DNA of 64,000 bases, taken from assembly GCF_016599855.1 (NCBI RefSeq), contig NZ_CP067041.1:5704001-5768000 (forward strand), read 5' to 3'. Origin of the DNA: Bradyrhizobium diazoefficiens. GTDB taxonomy: Bacteria > Pseudomonadota > Alphaproteobacteria > Rhizobiales > Xanthobacteraceae. Below, piece by piece: positions 8,542 through 17,964 of the stretch. Under the pieces are notes generated by a model, which saw nothing but the letters and a program-made list of their open reading frames with translations, was not told the origin of the DNA and ran no database searches. Positions within the stretch are counted from its first letter, which is position 1. Every line of letters starts with the position of its first letter. Both the position numbers and the translations under genes were made by a program.

Positions 8542-9517
8542 CTACGGCCGCCGCGTCCAGTGCTCCGCGTTGACGGCACCTTGCGGGGCCTCGCCCTTGA
8601 TGATAGCCGCCACTTGCCGCACCGTTTCCAGCGACTGGTATTCGATCGCCTGCGGCGTCAGCCCTCCGACATGCGGCGTGGCGACGACGTTGGGAAGTTT
8701 CGCCAGCTCCGGCGTCGGCATCTGGTCGGGCGCACGGCCGACATCCATCGCAGCACCAGCAATGCGGTTCTCCAGCAGCGCCTTCGCAAGAGCCGCCTCG
8801 TCGACGAGATTGCCGCGCGAGAGGTTGATAAAGACGGCATGCTTCTGCATGCGCGCCAGCGCCGCCTCCCCGATCAGCTTCTCGGTCTGCTCGTTGGCAA
8901 TGGCGAGGCAGACGACGTAATCCGATGCGGCCAGGAGCTCATCGAGCGTGACGTGCCTGATCGCACTGTCGCTGACATCAGCGAAGGGATCGGCGACCAG
9001 CACCTCCATGCGCATCACCTTGGCGATTTCGGCGAGGTAACGCCCGATGCTGCCATAGCCGATGATGCCGATTGTGCTGCCGGCAAGCTGCCGTCCCATC
9101 CGCGCCTCCGGCTTGCGACCGGCCCGATAATCCGCCGTCGCCCGCGACACGCAGCGCGACAGGTCGACCATGAAGCCGACCGCGAGCTCCGCAACCGCCT
9201 GCACGAAGCCGGGACCGGCGCGGGTCACGAGCACGCCGGCCTGCGAGGCAGCATCGACGTCGACATTGCGGATGTCGACGGCGCAGCGGACGAAAGCGCA
9301 CAAGCGCGGCAGCTGCGCAAAGATCTCGCCGGCCTTCGGTCATGCGATCGGCGACGATGATGTCGGCATCCTTCGCCGCATTCACGAGGCTCGCCGCATC
9401 GAGTGCCTGATCGCCCTCATGCAGGATCACGTCCGCGATTGCACGCAGGCCGTTCAGGCTGCGGTCGCCGTAATAATTCCGGCGCATCTCCGGCGTGTGG
9501 GCCAGCAGGACTCTCAT
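8542..9517 (-). pseudogene. D-isomer-specific 2-hydroxyacid dehydrogenase, single frameshift
   Basis: Two frames together give a full NAD-dependent 2-hydroxyacid dehydrogenase of about 324 aa. The first frame begins at the ATG at 9517 (MRVLLAHTPEMRRNYYG, preceded by AAGGAG) and runs to DADIIVADRMTEG. The second continues as EIFAQLPRLCAFVRCAVD to the stop at 8542. One extra base in the GGCC at 9331-9334 explains the switch. The second frame holds the NAD loop GIIGYGSIG, the catalytic arginine in NLSRGNLVDE and histidine in ATPHVGG; the usual Glu position reads APDQ. It lies 13 bp after the TRAP permease gene in the same operon. Either a recent pseudogene or a one-base sequence error. Confidence 0.82.
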
Positions 9518-9530
9518 GGCAAGCACTCCT

Positions 9531-11390
9531 TCAATAGCCGAACGCGCGCGGCAACGCGGTCGAGAGCCATGGCACGAAGGCGATGACGAGCAGGCAGAGA
9601 AACAACAGGCCGAGATAGCCCATGATCGGCTTCACCGTCTGCTCGATCGGCACGTTGCCGATCAGGCAGGCGCCGTAGAGCCCGAGCCCGAGCGGCGGCG
9701 CGAACAGGCCGATGCCCATCGCGATGACGAGCACGACCCCGAAATGCAGGGGATCGACGCCGAGCTGCACGGCGACCGGCAGCAGCAGCGGCCCGAAGAT
9801 GATCAGCGCGGCCGCGCCTTCCAGCACAGAACCCATCACGATCAAGACGGCGATCGCGAGCAGGATGAACAGCCAGGTGCCTGAGGTCTTGGACAGTCCC
9901 AGCATGAAGTCGCCGACCGCGTGCGGCACCTGCTGCAAGGTCAGCGTGAACGCGAGCGATTGGGCCGCGGCGACGATGAACAGCACCAGCCCCGCGCGCG
10001 TCGCTGCCTGGATAAAACTATGCGCAGCCGATTTGAGGCTGAGCTCGCGGAACACGACACTCCCGACGCCGAGCGCATAGGCCACGGCGAAAGCCGAGAT
10101 TTCGGTCGCAGTCGCAAAGCCGCTCTTGAAGCCGAAAAAGATCATGAAGATTAGGCCGAACGAGGCGATCGCGCCGCTCCACAAGCCGGAGACCGGGACC
10201 TGCGGCTCGACTTCCTCGGCGTCAACAGGCTTCTTACCGGAGATGATGGAGAACGCGATTAGCACCGCCGCCATCAGCGCCGCCGGCAGCAGCCCTGCCA
10301 TGAACAGCCCGCCAATCGAGAGGTTCGCGACGAAGCCGAGGATGATCAAATTGATACAGGGCGGAATGGTCTCCGCCATCACCGCGGACGCCGCGAGCAG
10401 CGCCACCGCGCTGCCCGCATTCTGCCTCGAGCGGCGCGCCGCCGGAATCAGCACGGAGCCGACGGCTGCGACATCGGCCATCTTCGAGCCCGAGATGCCG
10501 GAAAACAGCACCATCGAGGCCACCATCACGACGTTCAGGCCGCCGCGCATGCGCCCGACCGCGCGCTGCAGCAGTTCGATCAGCCGCACCGACATGCCGT
10601 TGGCTTCCATGAGGTAGCCGACGAGGATGAAGAACGGGATTGCGAGCAGCACGAAATTGTCGATGCCGCGTGCCATCTGCTGGGCGAAGATGACGCCGGG
10701 CAGCGCGCCCTCGACCCAGATGAAGATCAGCGCGGCCAGCGCCAGCGCAAAGCCGATCGGCAATCCCCCGAACAGCGTCGCGAAGAAACCGATCAGCATC
10801 AGCGTTCCCGCCGATGGCACCGAGGACGGCGACAGATAATCCCAAGCGAGATAGAGGCCGCTCACCACGGCGACGGCGGCGAGGCCCTTGGCCATATCAG
10901 GCAGCGGCCGAGTGCAGAGATGGTCGATCGCGAACACTGTCATGAACAGCGCGCCGATACCCATCGGGTAGAAGGTCAATTCCAGGGGCAGGCCCGAGCC
11001 GGTAGTCTGTCCTGATGTCAGCGAGCCCAGCTTGATCGCGTTGTAGGCGACGTAGCCGGAGATCAGCACGACGAGCACGGCACTCGCGGCATCGACCAGC
11101 GTACGCAGTCGTTGTGGCAGCAGATCGCGGAAGAAGGACACGCCGACATTCTCGCCGCGCGCAAGCGCGCTAGCTGCGCCGAAGAAGGCCGATCCGACCA
11201 TCAATCCGCGCGCGACGTCATCCGACCATTCGACCGGCGCGTTGAAGAAGAAGCGCAGCAGCACGGACCCGCAGACGACCGCGAGATCGGCGGCCAGCAA
11301 GATGGCCGCGATCGTATCGCTGCATCGAAGCAGCAGTGCAATGCCCCCGCGGCGCTCTCCCGAGAGAGACACTGCGCCTGTCATCGTCAT
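9531..11390 (-). CDS. TRAP transporter fused DctQ-DctM permease
   Basis: 619 aa, a fusion of the small (DctQ, about residues 20-170, four helices) and large (DctM, about 190-615) membrane subunits of a tripartite ATP-independent periplasmic transporter. The DctQ part shows LLRFFFNAPVEWSDDVAR. The DctM part shows AIPFFILVGYLMEANG, VLFSGISGSKMADVAAVG and MGIGLFAPPLGLGLYGACL. It uses the ion gradient to import the ligand delivered by the binding protein encoded just upstream: the binding-protein stop and this ATG are one base apart, indicating translational coupling. The dehydrogenase downstream hints at a 2-hydroxy or 2-oxo acid substrate, but this is inference. Confidence 0.93.
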   Translation of the reverse strand: MTMTGAVSLSGERRGGIALLLRCSDTIAAILLAADLAVVCGSVLLRFFFNAPVEWSDDVARGLMVGSAFFGAASALARGENVGVSFFRDLLPQRLRTLVDAASAVLVVLISGYVAYNAIKLGSLTSGQTTGSGLPLELTFYPMGIGALFMTVFAIDHLCTRPLPDMAKGLAAVAVVSGLYLAWDYLSPSSVPSAGTLMLIGFFATLFGGLPIGFALALAALIFIWVEGALPGVIFAQQMARGIDNFVLLAIPFFILVGYLMEANGMSVRLIELLQRAVGRMRGGLNVVMVASMVLFSGISGSKMADVAAVGSVLIPAARRSRQNAGSAVALLAASAVMAETIPPCINLIILGFVANLSIGGLFMAGLLPAALMAAVLIAFSIISGKKPVDAEEVEPQVPVSGLWSGAIASFGLIFMIFFGFKSGFATATEISAFAVAYALGVGSVVFRELSLKSAAHSFIQAATRAGLVLFIVAAAQSLAFTLTLQQVPHAVGDFMLGLSKTSGTWLFILLAIAVLIVMGSVLEGAAALIIFGPLLLPVAVQLGVDPLHFGVVLVIAMGIGLFAPPLGLGLYGACLIGNVPIEQTVKPIMGYLGLLFLCLLVIAFVPWLSTALPRAFGY

Positions 11391-11391
11391 C

Positions 11392-12423
11392 TCAAGCTTG
11401 CGTCGAACGAATAATGTCGATGACAGGCTTGGACTCCGGCCGCGCCTTGATGAAATTTTCGGTCTGCGGCGCCACGCGCTTCTTGAAGGCCTCGCGATCG
11501 CATTCGGCCACGGTCACGCCCTTCTCAGTCAAGGCCGCGAGCGCCTCCTTCTCGACCGCAAGCCCGTGGGCGCGGGTGTCGACCGCGGCCTTCTTGGCGG
11601 CGTCGAGAAAACCTTCGCGCAGCTTCGGATCCATGCGGTTGAAAGTCATGTCGCTGAAGTAGATCGCGAGCGGCGAGAAATTGTGCTGCGTCAGCGCATA
11701 GAACTTCGCGGTTTCGAAGAACTTGCTGGCGAGGATCGTCGGCGGATCGTGCTCGAGGCCGTCGAGCACGCCGGCCTGCAGCGCCGTGTAGATTTCGCCG
11801 AACGCCAGCGGCGTCGCGGCAGCGCCCATCAGCCGCAGGCATTCGGTGATGACGGGATTGGGCAGGGTGCGGATCTTGAGGCCGGCGAGATCCTCCGGCG
11901 TCTTCACCGGCTTCTTGGCAAATACGCTGCGCGCGCCGAAATTGTAGGCCCAGGCGATGATGCGGATGTTGCTGCCCTTGAGCAGCGCGTCCTCGATCGG
12001 CTTGGCGGCGCCGGCGTCGAATGCCTTGGTCTGCTGTGGAAAGCTCGAGAACAGAAAGCCGAGGTCGTAGGTGCCGACCAGCGGCACCAGGTTGGCCGAG
12101 ATCGACGATCCCGACACCATGAGGTCGATGACGCCGAGCTTCACTGAATTGATGACGTCGATCTCCTGCCCCAGCTGGTTGTCGGGGAAGAAGGCGACCT
12201 CGACCTGCTCGCCGAGCCCGTTGCCCTTCAGACTCTTGACGAGGTTGTCGTAATAGACGCGGCCGTTGGCGAATTTGGGATCGTTCGGCAGCGACGAGGA
12301 GCACTTCAACTTCAGCGTCGCGGCTTCGGCGCGGCCGATGATGGCGGGAGAGAGCACGAGGCCGGCGGTCACCGCCGTCGACGACTTGATGAACGTGCGA
12401 CGGCTGACGGGCACGATAGTCAT
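11392..12423 (-). CDS. TRAP transporter periplasmic substrate-binding protein DctP
   Basis: 343-aa solute receptor for the TRAP system. The ATG at 12423 is supported by GGGGAGAG seven bases upstream and by a twin-arginine signal SRRTFIKSS cleaved after IIGRAEAA. The mature protein has the DctP pattern: KLKCSSSLPNDPKFANG near its N-terminus, PEDLAGLKIRTLPNPVITEC in the middle containing the carboxylate-clamping arginine region, and GEIYTALQAGVLDGLEHDP. First gene of the operon dctP-dctQM-dehydrogenase-MFS. The ligand is probably an organic acid; the sequence does not say which. Confidence 0.93.
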   Translation of the reverse strand: MTIVPVSRRTFIKSSTAVTAGLVLSPAIIGRAEAATLKLKCSSSLPNDPKFANGRVYYDNLVKSLKGNGLGEQVEVAFFPDNQLGQEIDVINSVKLGVIDLMVSGSSISANLVPLVGTYDLGFLFSSFPQQTKAFDAGAAKPIEDALLKGSNIRIIAWAYNFGARSVFAKKPVKTPEDLAGLKIRTLPNPVITECLRLMGAAATPLAFGEIYTALQAGVLDGLEHDPPTILASKFFETAKFYALTQHNFSPLAIYFSDMTFNRMDPKLREGFLDAAKKAAVDTRAHGLAVEKEALAALTEKGVTVAECDREAFKKRVAPQTENFIKARPESKPVIDIIRSTQA

Positions 12424-12758
12424 GGCGTCTCTCCCCGATATTTTTGTTTGCGGCCGCGGCAGAGCCACGGTCTGTTGCGCGGACTGTATGGCCAAAGCGA
12501 CGGAGCAGGCAAGAGTTGCGGCCGGCGCCGCTGCGTTGGCGTGCGCGCATGCTGCGACGAAGGAAACCGCAGCGGAACGTCTATGTTCGCCGGTATTTTC
12601 GATCATGCCGCATCGCGACCGAACGATAGGCCGGGCAAGATTGACGCAGATCGATCCAATTCAGGCATGGATCAATGCCGAACACAGATGGATGGGTATG
12701 CAGCAAAAAGCTGCGGGACCGGGATCCCGCAGCTTCCTCATTCTAGCGATAGATGAGA
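12424..12758. other. Intergenic region, 335 bp
   Basis: Lies between the TRAP receptor start and the DoxX gene stop, both on the minus strand. Apart from the terminator of the DoxX gene at 12705-12734 I see no gene. The TRAP operon promoter should be here; an AT-rich patch (GATATTTTTGTTTG) sits just above the ribosome site, but no convincing -35/-10 pair was identified. Confidence 0.6.
12705..12734 (-). terminator. Intrinsic terminator of the DoxX gene
   Basis: A perfect 10-bp stem AGCTGCGGGA / TCCCGCAGCT with a six-base loop (12709-12734). Read on the minus strand it is followed by a run of five T (complement of 12705-12709), the classical Rho-independent form, 25 bp after the stop of the DoxX-family gene. 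Confidence 0.85.
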
Positions 12759-13202
12759 TTAGCGTGTCGGCGCCGCGCTCAGCTGTCCGCTCGCCGCCTC
12801 GACATCGCGCGAGGGCCGCAGCGCGAAGGCGCCATCGCCGAGCAGGGTCTGAGCCACCAGCGCGATCGCCCACAACGCGGGGAATTCCCAGCCGCCCTTC
12901 GGATTGGTGAAGAAGAAGCCGGCGGCCCCATGCACGGTGAAGATCGCGCCGAGCAGGATCGGAATGCCGGCGAGCGCCGCGTAGCGGGTCCAGATGCCGA
13001 GGATCAGGGCGATGCCGCTCAGCACCTCCACTGATATCACGAGGTAGGCGAGCTCGGGCGGGAAGCCGAGGCTGCCGAAGAATTTTGCCGTGCCGGCCGG
13101 GGTGAAAACGAACAGCTTCAGGCCGGCATGAGCCAGGAACAGCGCGCCCAAGGTCACGCGCAACACCAGCGCGGCGTAGGGAGCGGTACGGGAATCGATC
13201 AT
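12759..13202 (-). CDS. DoxX family membrane protein
   Basis: 147-aa inner-membrane protein with four helices, of the DoxX/DoxD-like family. Family features are LRVTLGALFLAHAGLKLF in helix 1, FFGSLGFPPELAYLVISVEV in the loop and second helix, and a gas-phase-like IFTVHGAAGFFFTNPKGGWE segment. The start at 13202 (MIDSRTAP) has GGAG nine bases upstream; earlier in-frame starts run into the promoter region. It is divergent from a LysR regulator 98 bp away, which probably controls it, a common arrangement for DoxX genes in proteobacteria. Roles proposed for the family involve redox or thiol stress; not shown here. Confidence 0.88.
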   Translation of the reverse strand: MIDSRTAPYAALVLRVTLGALFLAHAGLKLFVFTPAGTAKFFGSLGFPPELAYLVISVEVLSGIALILGIWTRYAALAGIPILLGAIFTVHGAAGFFFTNPKGGWEFPALWAIALVAQTLLGDGAFALRPSRDVEAASGQLSAAPTR

Positions 13203-13299
13203 GGCGGTCTCCATTGTTGGGCAGACCAATGACCTATTCTCAATCGAACGATAATCAGCTATTATGGAAATATACTTCACACCTATAGAGTGAGATCAT
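13203..13299. promoter_or_regulatory. Divergent doxX/lysR promoter region
   Basis: 97 bp, markedly AT-rich compared with its flanks, between the divergent DoxX-family and LysR-family genes. LysR regulators usually bind such shared regions at T-N11-A dyads. Several imperfect candidates are possible in the 13230-13285 segment, but I do not single one out. Confidence 0.5.
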
Positions 13300-14220
13300 T
13301 TGCTCGACCGGCTGACCAGCCTGGAGGTCTTCGCCAAGGTAGCGGCGGTGGGCAGCCTGTCCGGCGCGGCCCGGACCATGGGCCTGTCGCAGACCATGGT
13401 GACCAAGCATGTGGCGTCGCTGGAGATGCGGCTCGGGATCAAGCTGTTCCACCGCACCACAAGGCGGCTGTCGATCACCGAGGCCGGACGTCTCTATCTG
13501 GAATCCTCCGAACGCATCCTCGCCGACATGGAGACCGCCGACGCCGCGGTCGCACGCGAACGGGTCGAGCCGCGCGGGCTGTTGCGGGTCAATGTGCCCG
13601 TCGTGTTCGGCACAAGGCAGATCGCCCCGCTCATCGCGGAGTTCTCGGAACGCCATCCAGAGGTCACTGTCGAACTCGGCCTTAACGATCGCGTCGTCGA
13701 TCTTGCGGAGGAAGGCTGGGACCTCGCGATCCGGATCGGCAAACTGCGCGATTCCAGCCTGGTGGCGCGAAAGCTGGCGCCGAACCGGCTCGTCGTCTGT
13801 GCCGCCCCGTCCTACCTCGCCAAGCACGGCACGCCGCGCAGCGTCGCCGATCTCGCCGCGCATAATTGTCTCGGCTACACGCTTTCGCAGCAGGCAAGCG
13901 CCGCTGAATGGCTGTTCGGCGCGGACGGCGAGATCCGCGTCCAGGTGTCCGGAAATCTGCGCGCCAACAATGGCGATGCGCTGCGCGCGGCGACGCTGGC
14001 CGGCCTTGGTCTTGCCCGGCAGCCGACCTTCATCATCGCCGACGACTTACGCGCCGGCACGCTGGTCGCGCTGCCGCTCGACCAGCCGGAGATCCAATCC
14101 TCCGCGGTCCACGCGGTCTACCTACCCGATCGAAGGCCGCCGGCCAAGGTGCGCGCCTTCATCGATTTCCTCGCCGCGCGCTTCGCGCCTGTTACACCCT
14201 GGGACCGCGGACTGTCCTGA
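13300..14220 (+). CDS. LysR family transcriptional regulator
   Basis: 306 aa. An N-terminal winged helix-turn-helix (residues 1-60; LTSLEVFAKVAAVGSLSGAA, then LSQTMVTKHVASLEMRLG as recognition helix, and LFHRTTRRLSITEAG as wing) precedes a LysR substrate-binding domain from about 90 to 295. I use the TTG at 13300 as start, preceded by AGAGTGAG; no in-frame ATG fits the conserved N-terminus MLDRLTSLEVF. It resembles the CrgA/YhjC-type subgroup. Likely regulates itself and the divergent DoxX gene. The inducer is unknown. Confidence 0.9.
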   Translation: MLDRLTSLEVFAKVAAVGSLSGAARTMGLSQTMVTKHVASLEMRLGIKLFHRTTRRLSITEAGRLYLESSERILADMETADAAVARERVEPRGLLRVNVPVVFGTRQIAPLIAEFSERHPEVTVELGLNDRVVDLAEEGWDLAIRIGKLRDSSLVARKLAPNRLVVCAAPSYLAKHGTPRSVADLAAHNCLGYTLSQQASAAEWLFGADGEIRVQVSGNLRANNGDALRAATLAGLGLARQPTFIIADDLRAGTLVALPLDQPEIQSSAVHAVYLPDRRPPAKVRAFIDFLAARFAPVTPWDRGLS

Positions 14221-14359
14221 CATCGTTCGGCGCGTCAGCTCCGGCAAAGCCCCTGCCCCATTCTGCCGCCCCACATGCGTGAGATGGCGCACAGACAGAG
14301 CGATGGCGGACGACTAGAAAAAGTGACATGCTCGCGCCATTGCCGATGGAGGTGACACC

Positions 14360-15829
14360 ATGCGCCGTCCAATCCTCAGTCATTTAGTTCTTGCTTCCGG
14401 TCTGTTTGTACTCGCCCAATTGATGATGCCGACACAGGCCGCGGCCGAAGCGCGGCTTGCGCTGGTGATCGGCCAGTCCGCCTATCGCACGGTGCCCGAG
14501 CTGCCCAACGCCGCCAATGACGCCAAGGGCATGGCCGAGCTGCTCGGCAACGCCGGCTTCACCGTCACCGCGGCGCCAAACCTCGCGCAGAACGAGATGC
14601 GCCAGGCGATCTCGGATTTCGCCGGTAAGGTCAGCGCCAGCGGCGCCGATACCGTTGCCCTCGTATTCTATGCCGGCCACGGCCTCCAGATCGAGGGCGA
14701 GAATTATCTGGTGCCTGTTGATCTCGATCCCAAGCGCGAGGCCGATATCCCGCTCCAGGGCGTGCGGCTGAACGATTTGCTCAATACGCTCGGCGCGCTG
14801 CCGACGCGGGCGCGCATCTTCATGCTCGATGCCTGCCGCAACAATCCATTCCCGGCGCTGAGCGGCGCCGGCCACGGGCTTGCCATCGTCGATACCAACG
14901 CCGGAGCGCCCGGTTCTTTCATCTCCTACTCGACTTCGCCCGGCGCGGAAGCCGAGGACGGCTCCGGCGCCGACAGCCCGTACACCGCGGCAGCACTGAC
15001 CGTCGCCAAGCAACCGAACATCCCGATCGAAGAAGTTTTCAAGCGCATCCGCATTGCGGTGGCGCAATCGACCGACGGGCGGCAGATCCCCTGGGAAAGC
15101 TCGTCACTGACGAGCGACTTCAAATTCTTCGGCGACAGCAGCGGCCAGCCCCCTGCTCCGGGTGCGAACGCGATGGCGCTCGCCAGCACCACGCGCAGTG
15201 TCGAGGACTGGCGCAAGGATTTGCAGGGCAAGGACGCCAGGGTCGCGTATGATCTCGTGATCGCCGACGACACGGTGCCGGCGTATCAGGCCTACATCGA
15301 GCTGTATGCACAAGACGTCCGAACGCCACGCCTGCGCACGGTGCTGGAGCGCCGGCGCCAGATGCTGGCGTGGGACCGCGCGGTGGCGATCAATACCCGT
15401 GCCTCCTTTGAGGCCTATCTCGCGAATTGGGACAACAGCGATCTCGCTGCGACCGCACGCCGGCTGCTGCTGCGCGTCCAGAACCGCAATTATGCCCTGC
15501 CGGTCGCGGCCGCAGCGGTGCCGGTCGCCGTCGCCATGGCGCCGACCTGTCCCTGCTCGACACCAGCGCCGCCGGTGACGCCGATCAATCCGACGGTTGC
15601 GCCAATCATCAAGAAGCGCGTCGACGACAGGCCGCCAAAGCGCAAGGTCGTCAACACGCCCCCGAAGCGCCGGCCGCCGCCTGATGAGGTAGTCGCCGAG
15701 CGCGCACCACCTCCCGGCCCGCCGCCCGGCGCGGTGATGCAAGGCATCGGCATCGGGATTGGAATCGGCATGGGCATGGGCGGCGGAGGCCGTGGCGGCG
15801 AGTATCACAACGAGCGCGGCCGGTACTGA
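14360..15829 (+). CDS. Secreted caspase-like (peptidase C14) protein
   Basis: 489 aa. A Sec signal (residues 1-30, cleaved after QAAAEA) precedes a caspase-like p20 domain (33-255) with the catalytic His in YAGHG (H107) and the catalytic Cys in LDACRNNPF (C159). A middle region (265-370) looks helical. The C-terminal part is Pro-rich and basic, then ends in a Gly/Ile/Met run and GGGGRGG. Such prokaryotic caspase homologues cleave after basic or acidic residues; here the protein should act in the periplasm or outside. It stands alone, with no toxin or partner gene next to it. Targets unknown. Confidence 0.88.
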   Translation: MRRPILSHLVLASGLFVLAQLMMPTQAAAEARLALVIGQSAYRTVPELPNAANDAKGMAELLGNAGFTVTAAPNLAQNEMRQAISDFAGKVSASGADTVALVFYAGHGLQIEGENYLVPVDLDPKREADIPLQGVRLNDLLNTLGALPTRARIFMLDACRNNPFPALSGAGHGLAIVDTNAGAPGSFISYSTSPGAEAEDGSGADSPYTAAALTVAKQPNIPIEEVFKRIRIAVAQSTDGRQIPWESSSLTSDFKFFGDSSGQPPAPGANAMALASTTRSVEDWRKDLQGKDARVAYDLVIADDTVPAYQAYIELYAQDVRTPRLRTVLERRRQMLAWDRAVAINTRASFEAYLANWDNSDLAATARRLLLRVQNRNYALPVAAAAVPVAVAMAPTCPCSTPAPPVTPINPTVAPIIKKRVDDRPPKRKVVNTPPKRRPPPDEVVAERAPPPGPPPGAVMQGIGIGIGIGMGMGGGGRGGEYHNERGRY

Positions 15830-15848
15830 GGCTGCCGCTCGCCCGCCT

Positions 15849-16006
15849 CTCGTGCCCCGGACGCAGCGCAGCGCTCCCGGCGATGCGAAGCATCGTCCGG
15901 TGCGCTGCGCTGCAGAGCCGGGGCCCATTCTTGCTTCGACTGTGGCCTTCTGGGTCCCGGCTCTGCGCAGCAACGCTAACGCGTTGCAGCGCGTCCGGGA
16001 CACGAG
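15849..16006. repeat. Dispersed palindromic repeat, CTCGTGCCCCGG type
   Basis: 158-bp element with inverted ends, CTCGTGCCCCGGACGC on the left and GCGTCCGGGACACGAG on the right, and internal GC-rich palindromes (for example CGATGCGAAGCATCG). A second member lies at 27294-27435. Non-coding, between the caspase-like and SulP genes. Confidence 0.8.
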
Positions 16007-16092
16007 AGTTCACGGATATTCGACATTCTGCCCTCCCTTCGGAAATGCTGTAGTCTGATCAACGGACACGCGCTTTCGGGGATTCGACATCA

Positions 16093-17775
16093 ATGCCGCA
16101 TGACGCTCACAAGGGATCATCGAAACACGCTTGGCCGGTATTTCGCTCACTCGCGTCCTATTCCCTGCCCGGCGATCTCATGGCGGGACTGACGCTTGCA
16201 GCCATCGCGATCCCCGAGCAGATGGCGACCGCGCGGCTCGGCGGCTTTGCGCCGCAGATCGGCTTCTTCGCCTTCATGGCCGGCTCGCTCGGCTTTGCGC
16301 TGCTCGGCGGCAACCGCTTCCTGTCCTGCGGCGCCGATTCCACGATCACACCGATCTTTGCCGGCGGGCTTGCGGCGATGGCCGCCGTCGGCTCGCCCGA
16401 ATATCAGGGCCTCGCGATCGCGCTGGCCCTGATGGTCGGCGCGATGATGCTCGCCGGCGGTGCGTTTCGACTCGGCGGCATCGCCAACCTGCTGTCGATG
16501 CCGGTGATGGTCGGCTTCCTCGCCGGCATCTCCGTGCATATCATCGTGTCGCAATTGCCGGGCGTGTTGGGGCTGGAATCGCCTGGTGGCCCGACGCTCG
16601 ATCGCATCGGCGTGCTCGCAAGCGAGCTCGGCCACGCCAATCCCATTACATTTTGCATCGGCTTCGGCGTGCTGGCGGTGGTCTTCATCTCCGAGAAGAT
16701 CAGCGCAAAAATTCCCGGCGCGCTGATCGGACTCGTCGCGGCGACGCTGGCCACGATCGCGCTCGGTCTCGAGAGCAAGGGTGTTAACGTTGTCGGCGTG
16801 GTGCCGGGCACGCTGCCGCGGCCGACCCTGCCCGTGCTTGCGCCAGAGCTCTGGGTGCGGCTAGTGCCGCTCGCCTTCGTGGTCACCGTGGTCGTCATGG
16901 TGCAGACCGCGGCGACGACGCGGTCCTTCCCGTCCGATCCCGACAAGCCTGCCGATGTCGATCGCGACTTCCTCGGCGCCGGCGCCGGCAGTGTGCTGTC
17001 AGGCCTGTTCGGCGCGTTCCCGGTCAATGCCAGCCCGCCGCGCACGGGTATCGTCGCCGAGACCGGCGGGCAATCGCAACTCGCAGGCCTTTCAGCAGCG
17101 GTGATCGTGCTGTTGCTGCTCGCGTTCGGAACGGGATTACTGCGCCACGTGCCGGACGCGGCGCTCGGCGGCATCCTGCTGTTCGTGGCGTTGCGGATCA
17201 TCCGTGTGACGCAGATCGTCACGATCTACCGCCAGTCCTTCGGCGAATTCCTGCTGATCGTTGCCACCGCGGCGCTGATCATCGTGCTGCCGATCGAGCA
17301 GGGCGCGTTCCTCGGAATCGTGTCGTCGCTTCTGCACGGCATCTGGAGCACGACGCGCGCGCGGCTCGTCGAGTTCGAGCGCGTGCCGGGCACCACGATC
17401 TGGTGGCCGGCGCATCCGCACATCTCGGGCGAGCGCATCGCCGGGGTCGCCGTGATCGGGCTGCAGGCGCCGTTGTCCTTCCTCAACGCGCCGGGTTTCC
17501 GCACCGATGTAACCAAGGTTCTCGGCACGGCGACGCTGCAATTGCTCGTGCTGGAGGCGAGCGGCATGGTCGAGATCGACTTCACCGCCGCGCAGATCCT
17601 GCTCGAAATCTTCAAGGCGTGCAACGCGCAAGGCGTCACGGTGGCGCTGGCACGGCTGGAATCGGTGCGCGCGCACGAGGCGTTCGAGCGCTTCAAATTG
17701 TTCGATGTGCTGCCGAAGGAGCACGTCTTCCTCAGCGTGGATGAGGCCGTGCGGAAGCTGGCGAAGGCAGAATAG
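16093..17775 (+). CDS. SulP family anion transporter with STAS domain
   Basis: 560 aa. The membrane part (about residues 20-420, 10-14 helices) carries SulP landmarks: LPGDLMAGLTLAAIAIPEQM at the N-terminus, GGNRFLSCGADSTITPIF, and GLFGAFPVNASPPRTG. The cytoplasmic C-terminus (about 445-555) is a STAS domain with VLEASGMVEIDFTAAQIL. SulP proteins move sulfate, bicarbonate or dicarboxylates with protons or sodium. The substrate cannot be assigned; no carbonic anhydrase or cysteine synthesis gene is adjacent. Flanked by repeats on both sides, which suggests an isolated transcription unit. Confidence 0.92.
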   Translation: MPHDAHKGSSKHAWPVFRSLASYSLPGDLMAGLTLAAIAIPEQMATARLGGFAPQIGFFAFMAGSLGFALLGGNRFLSCGADSTITPIFAGGLAAMAAVGSPEYQGLAIALALMVGAMMLAGGAFRLGGIANLLSMPVMVGFLAGISVHIIVSQLPGVLGLESPGGPTLDRIGVLASELGHANPITFCIGFGVLAVVFISEKISAKIPGALIGLVAATLATIALGLESKGVNVVGVVPGTLPRPTLPVLAPELWVRLVPLAFVVTVVVMVQTAATTRSFPSDPDKPADVDRDFLGAGAGSVLSGLFGAFPVNASPPRTGIVAETGGQSQLAGLSAAVIVLLLLAFGTGLLRHVPDAALGGILLFVALRIIRVTQIVTIYRQSFGEFLLIVATAALIIVLPIEQGAFLGIVSSLLHGIWSTTRARLVEFERVPGTTIWWPAHPHISGERIAGVAVIGLQAPLSFLNAPGFRTDVTKVLGTATLQLLVLEASGMVEIDFTAAQILLEIFKACNAQGVTVALARLESVRAHEAFERFKLFDVLPKEHVFLSVDEAVRKLAKAE

Positions 17776-17813
17776 GTTCGGGGCGCACCAGCCGTGCCGC
17801 GATCTCGCTGCAA

Positions 17814-17941
17814 CCTCTCCCGCTTGCGGGAGAGGTCGACACGCTCGCAAGAGCGTGGCGGGTGAGGGCTTTCTCCGCTTGGGGATTGTCCCGTTGCGGA
17901 GAAACCCTCTCCCCAGCCCTCTCCCGCAAGCGGGAGAGGGA
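17814..17941. repeat. Dispersed palindromic repeat, CCTCTCCCG-CGGGAGAGG type
   Basis: 128-bp element with a hairpin at each end (CCTCTCCCGCTTGCGGGAG left, CTCTCCCGCAAGCGGGAGAG right) and the core GGCGGGTGAGGG. Relatives are at 21648-21775, inside the helicase gene, and more distantly at 62190-62295. Between the SulP gene and a convergent hypothetical gene it may also stop transcription. Confidence 0.85.
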
Positions 17942-17964
17942 GCGCACCTTTAATGCGGCAACCG

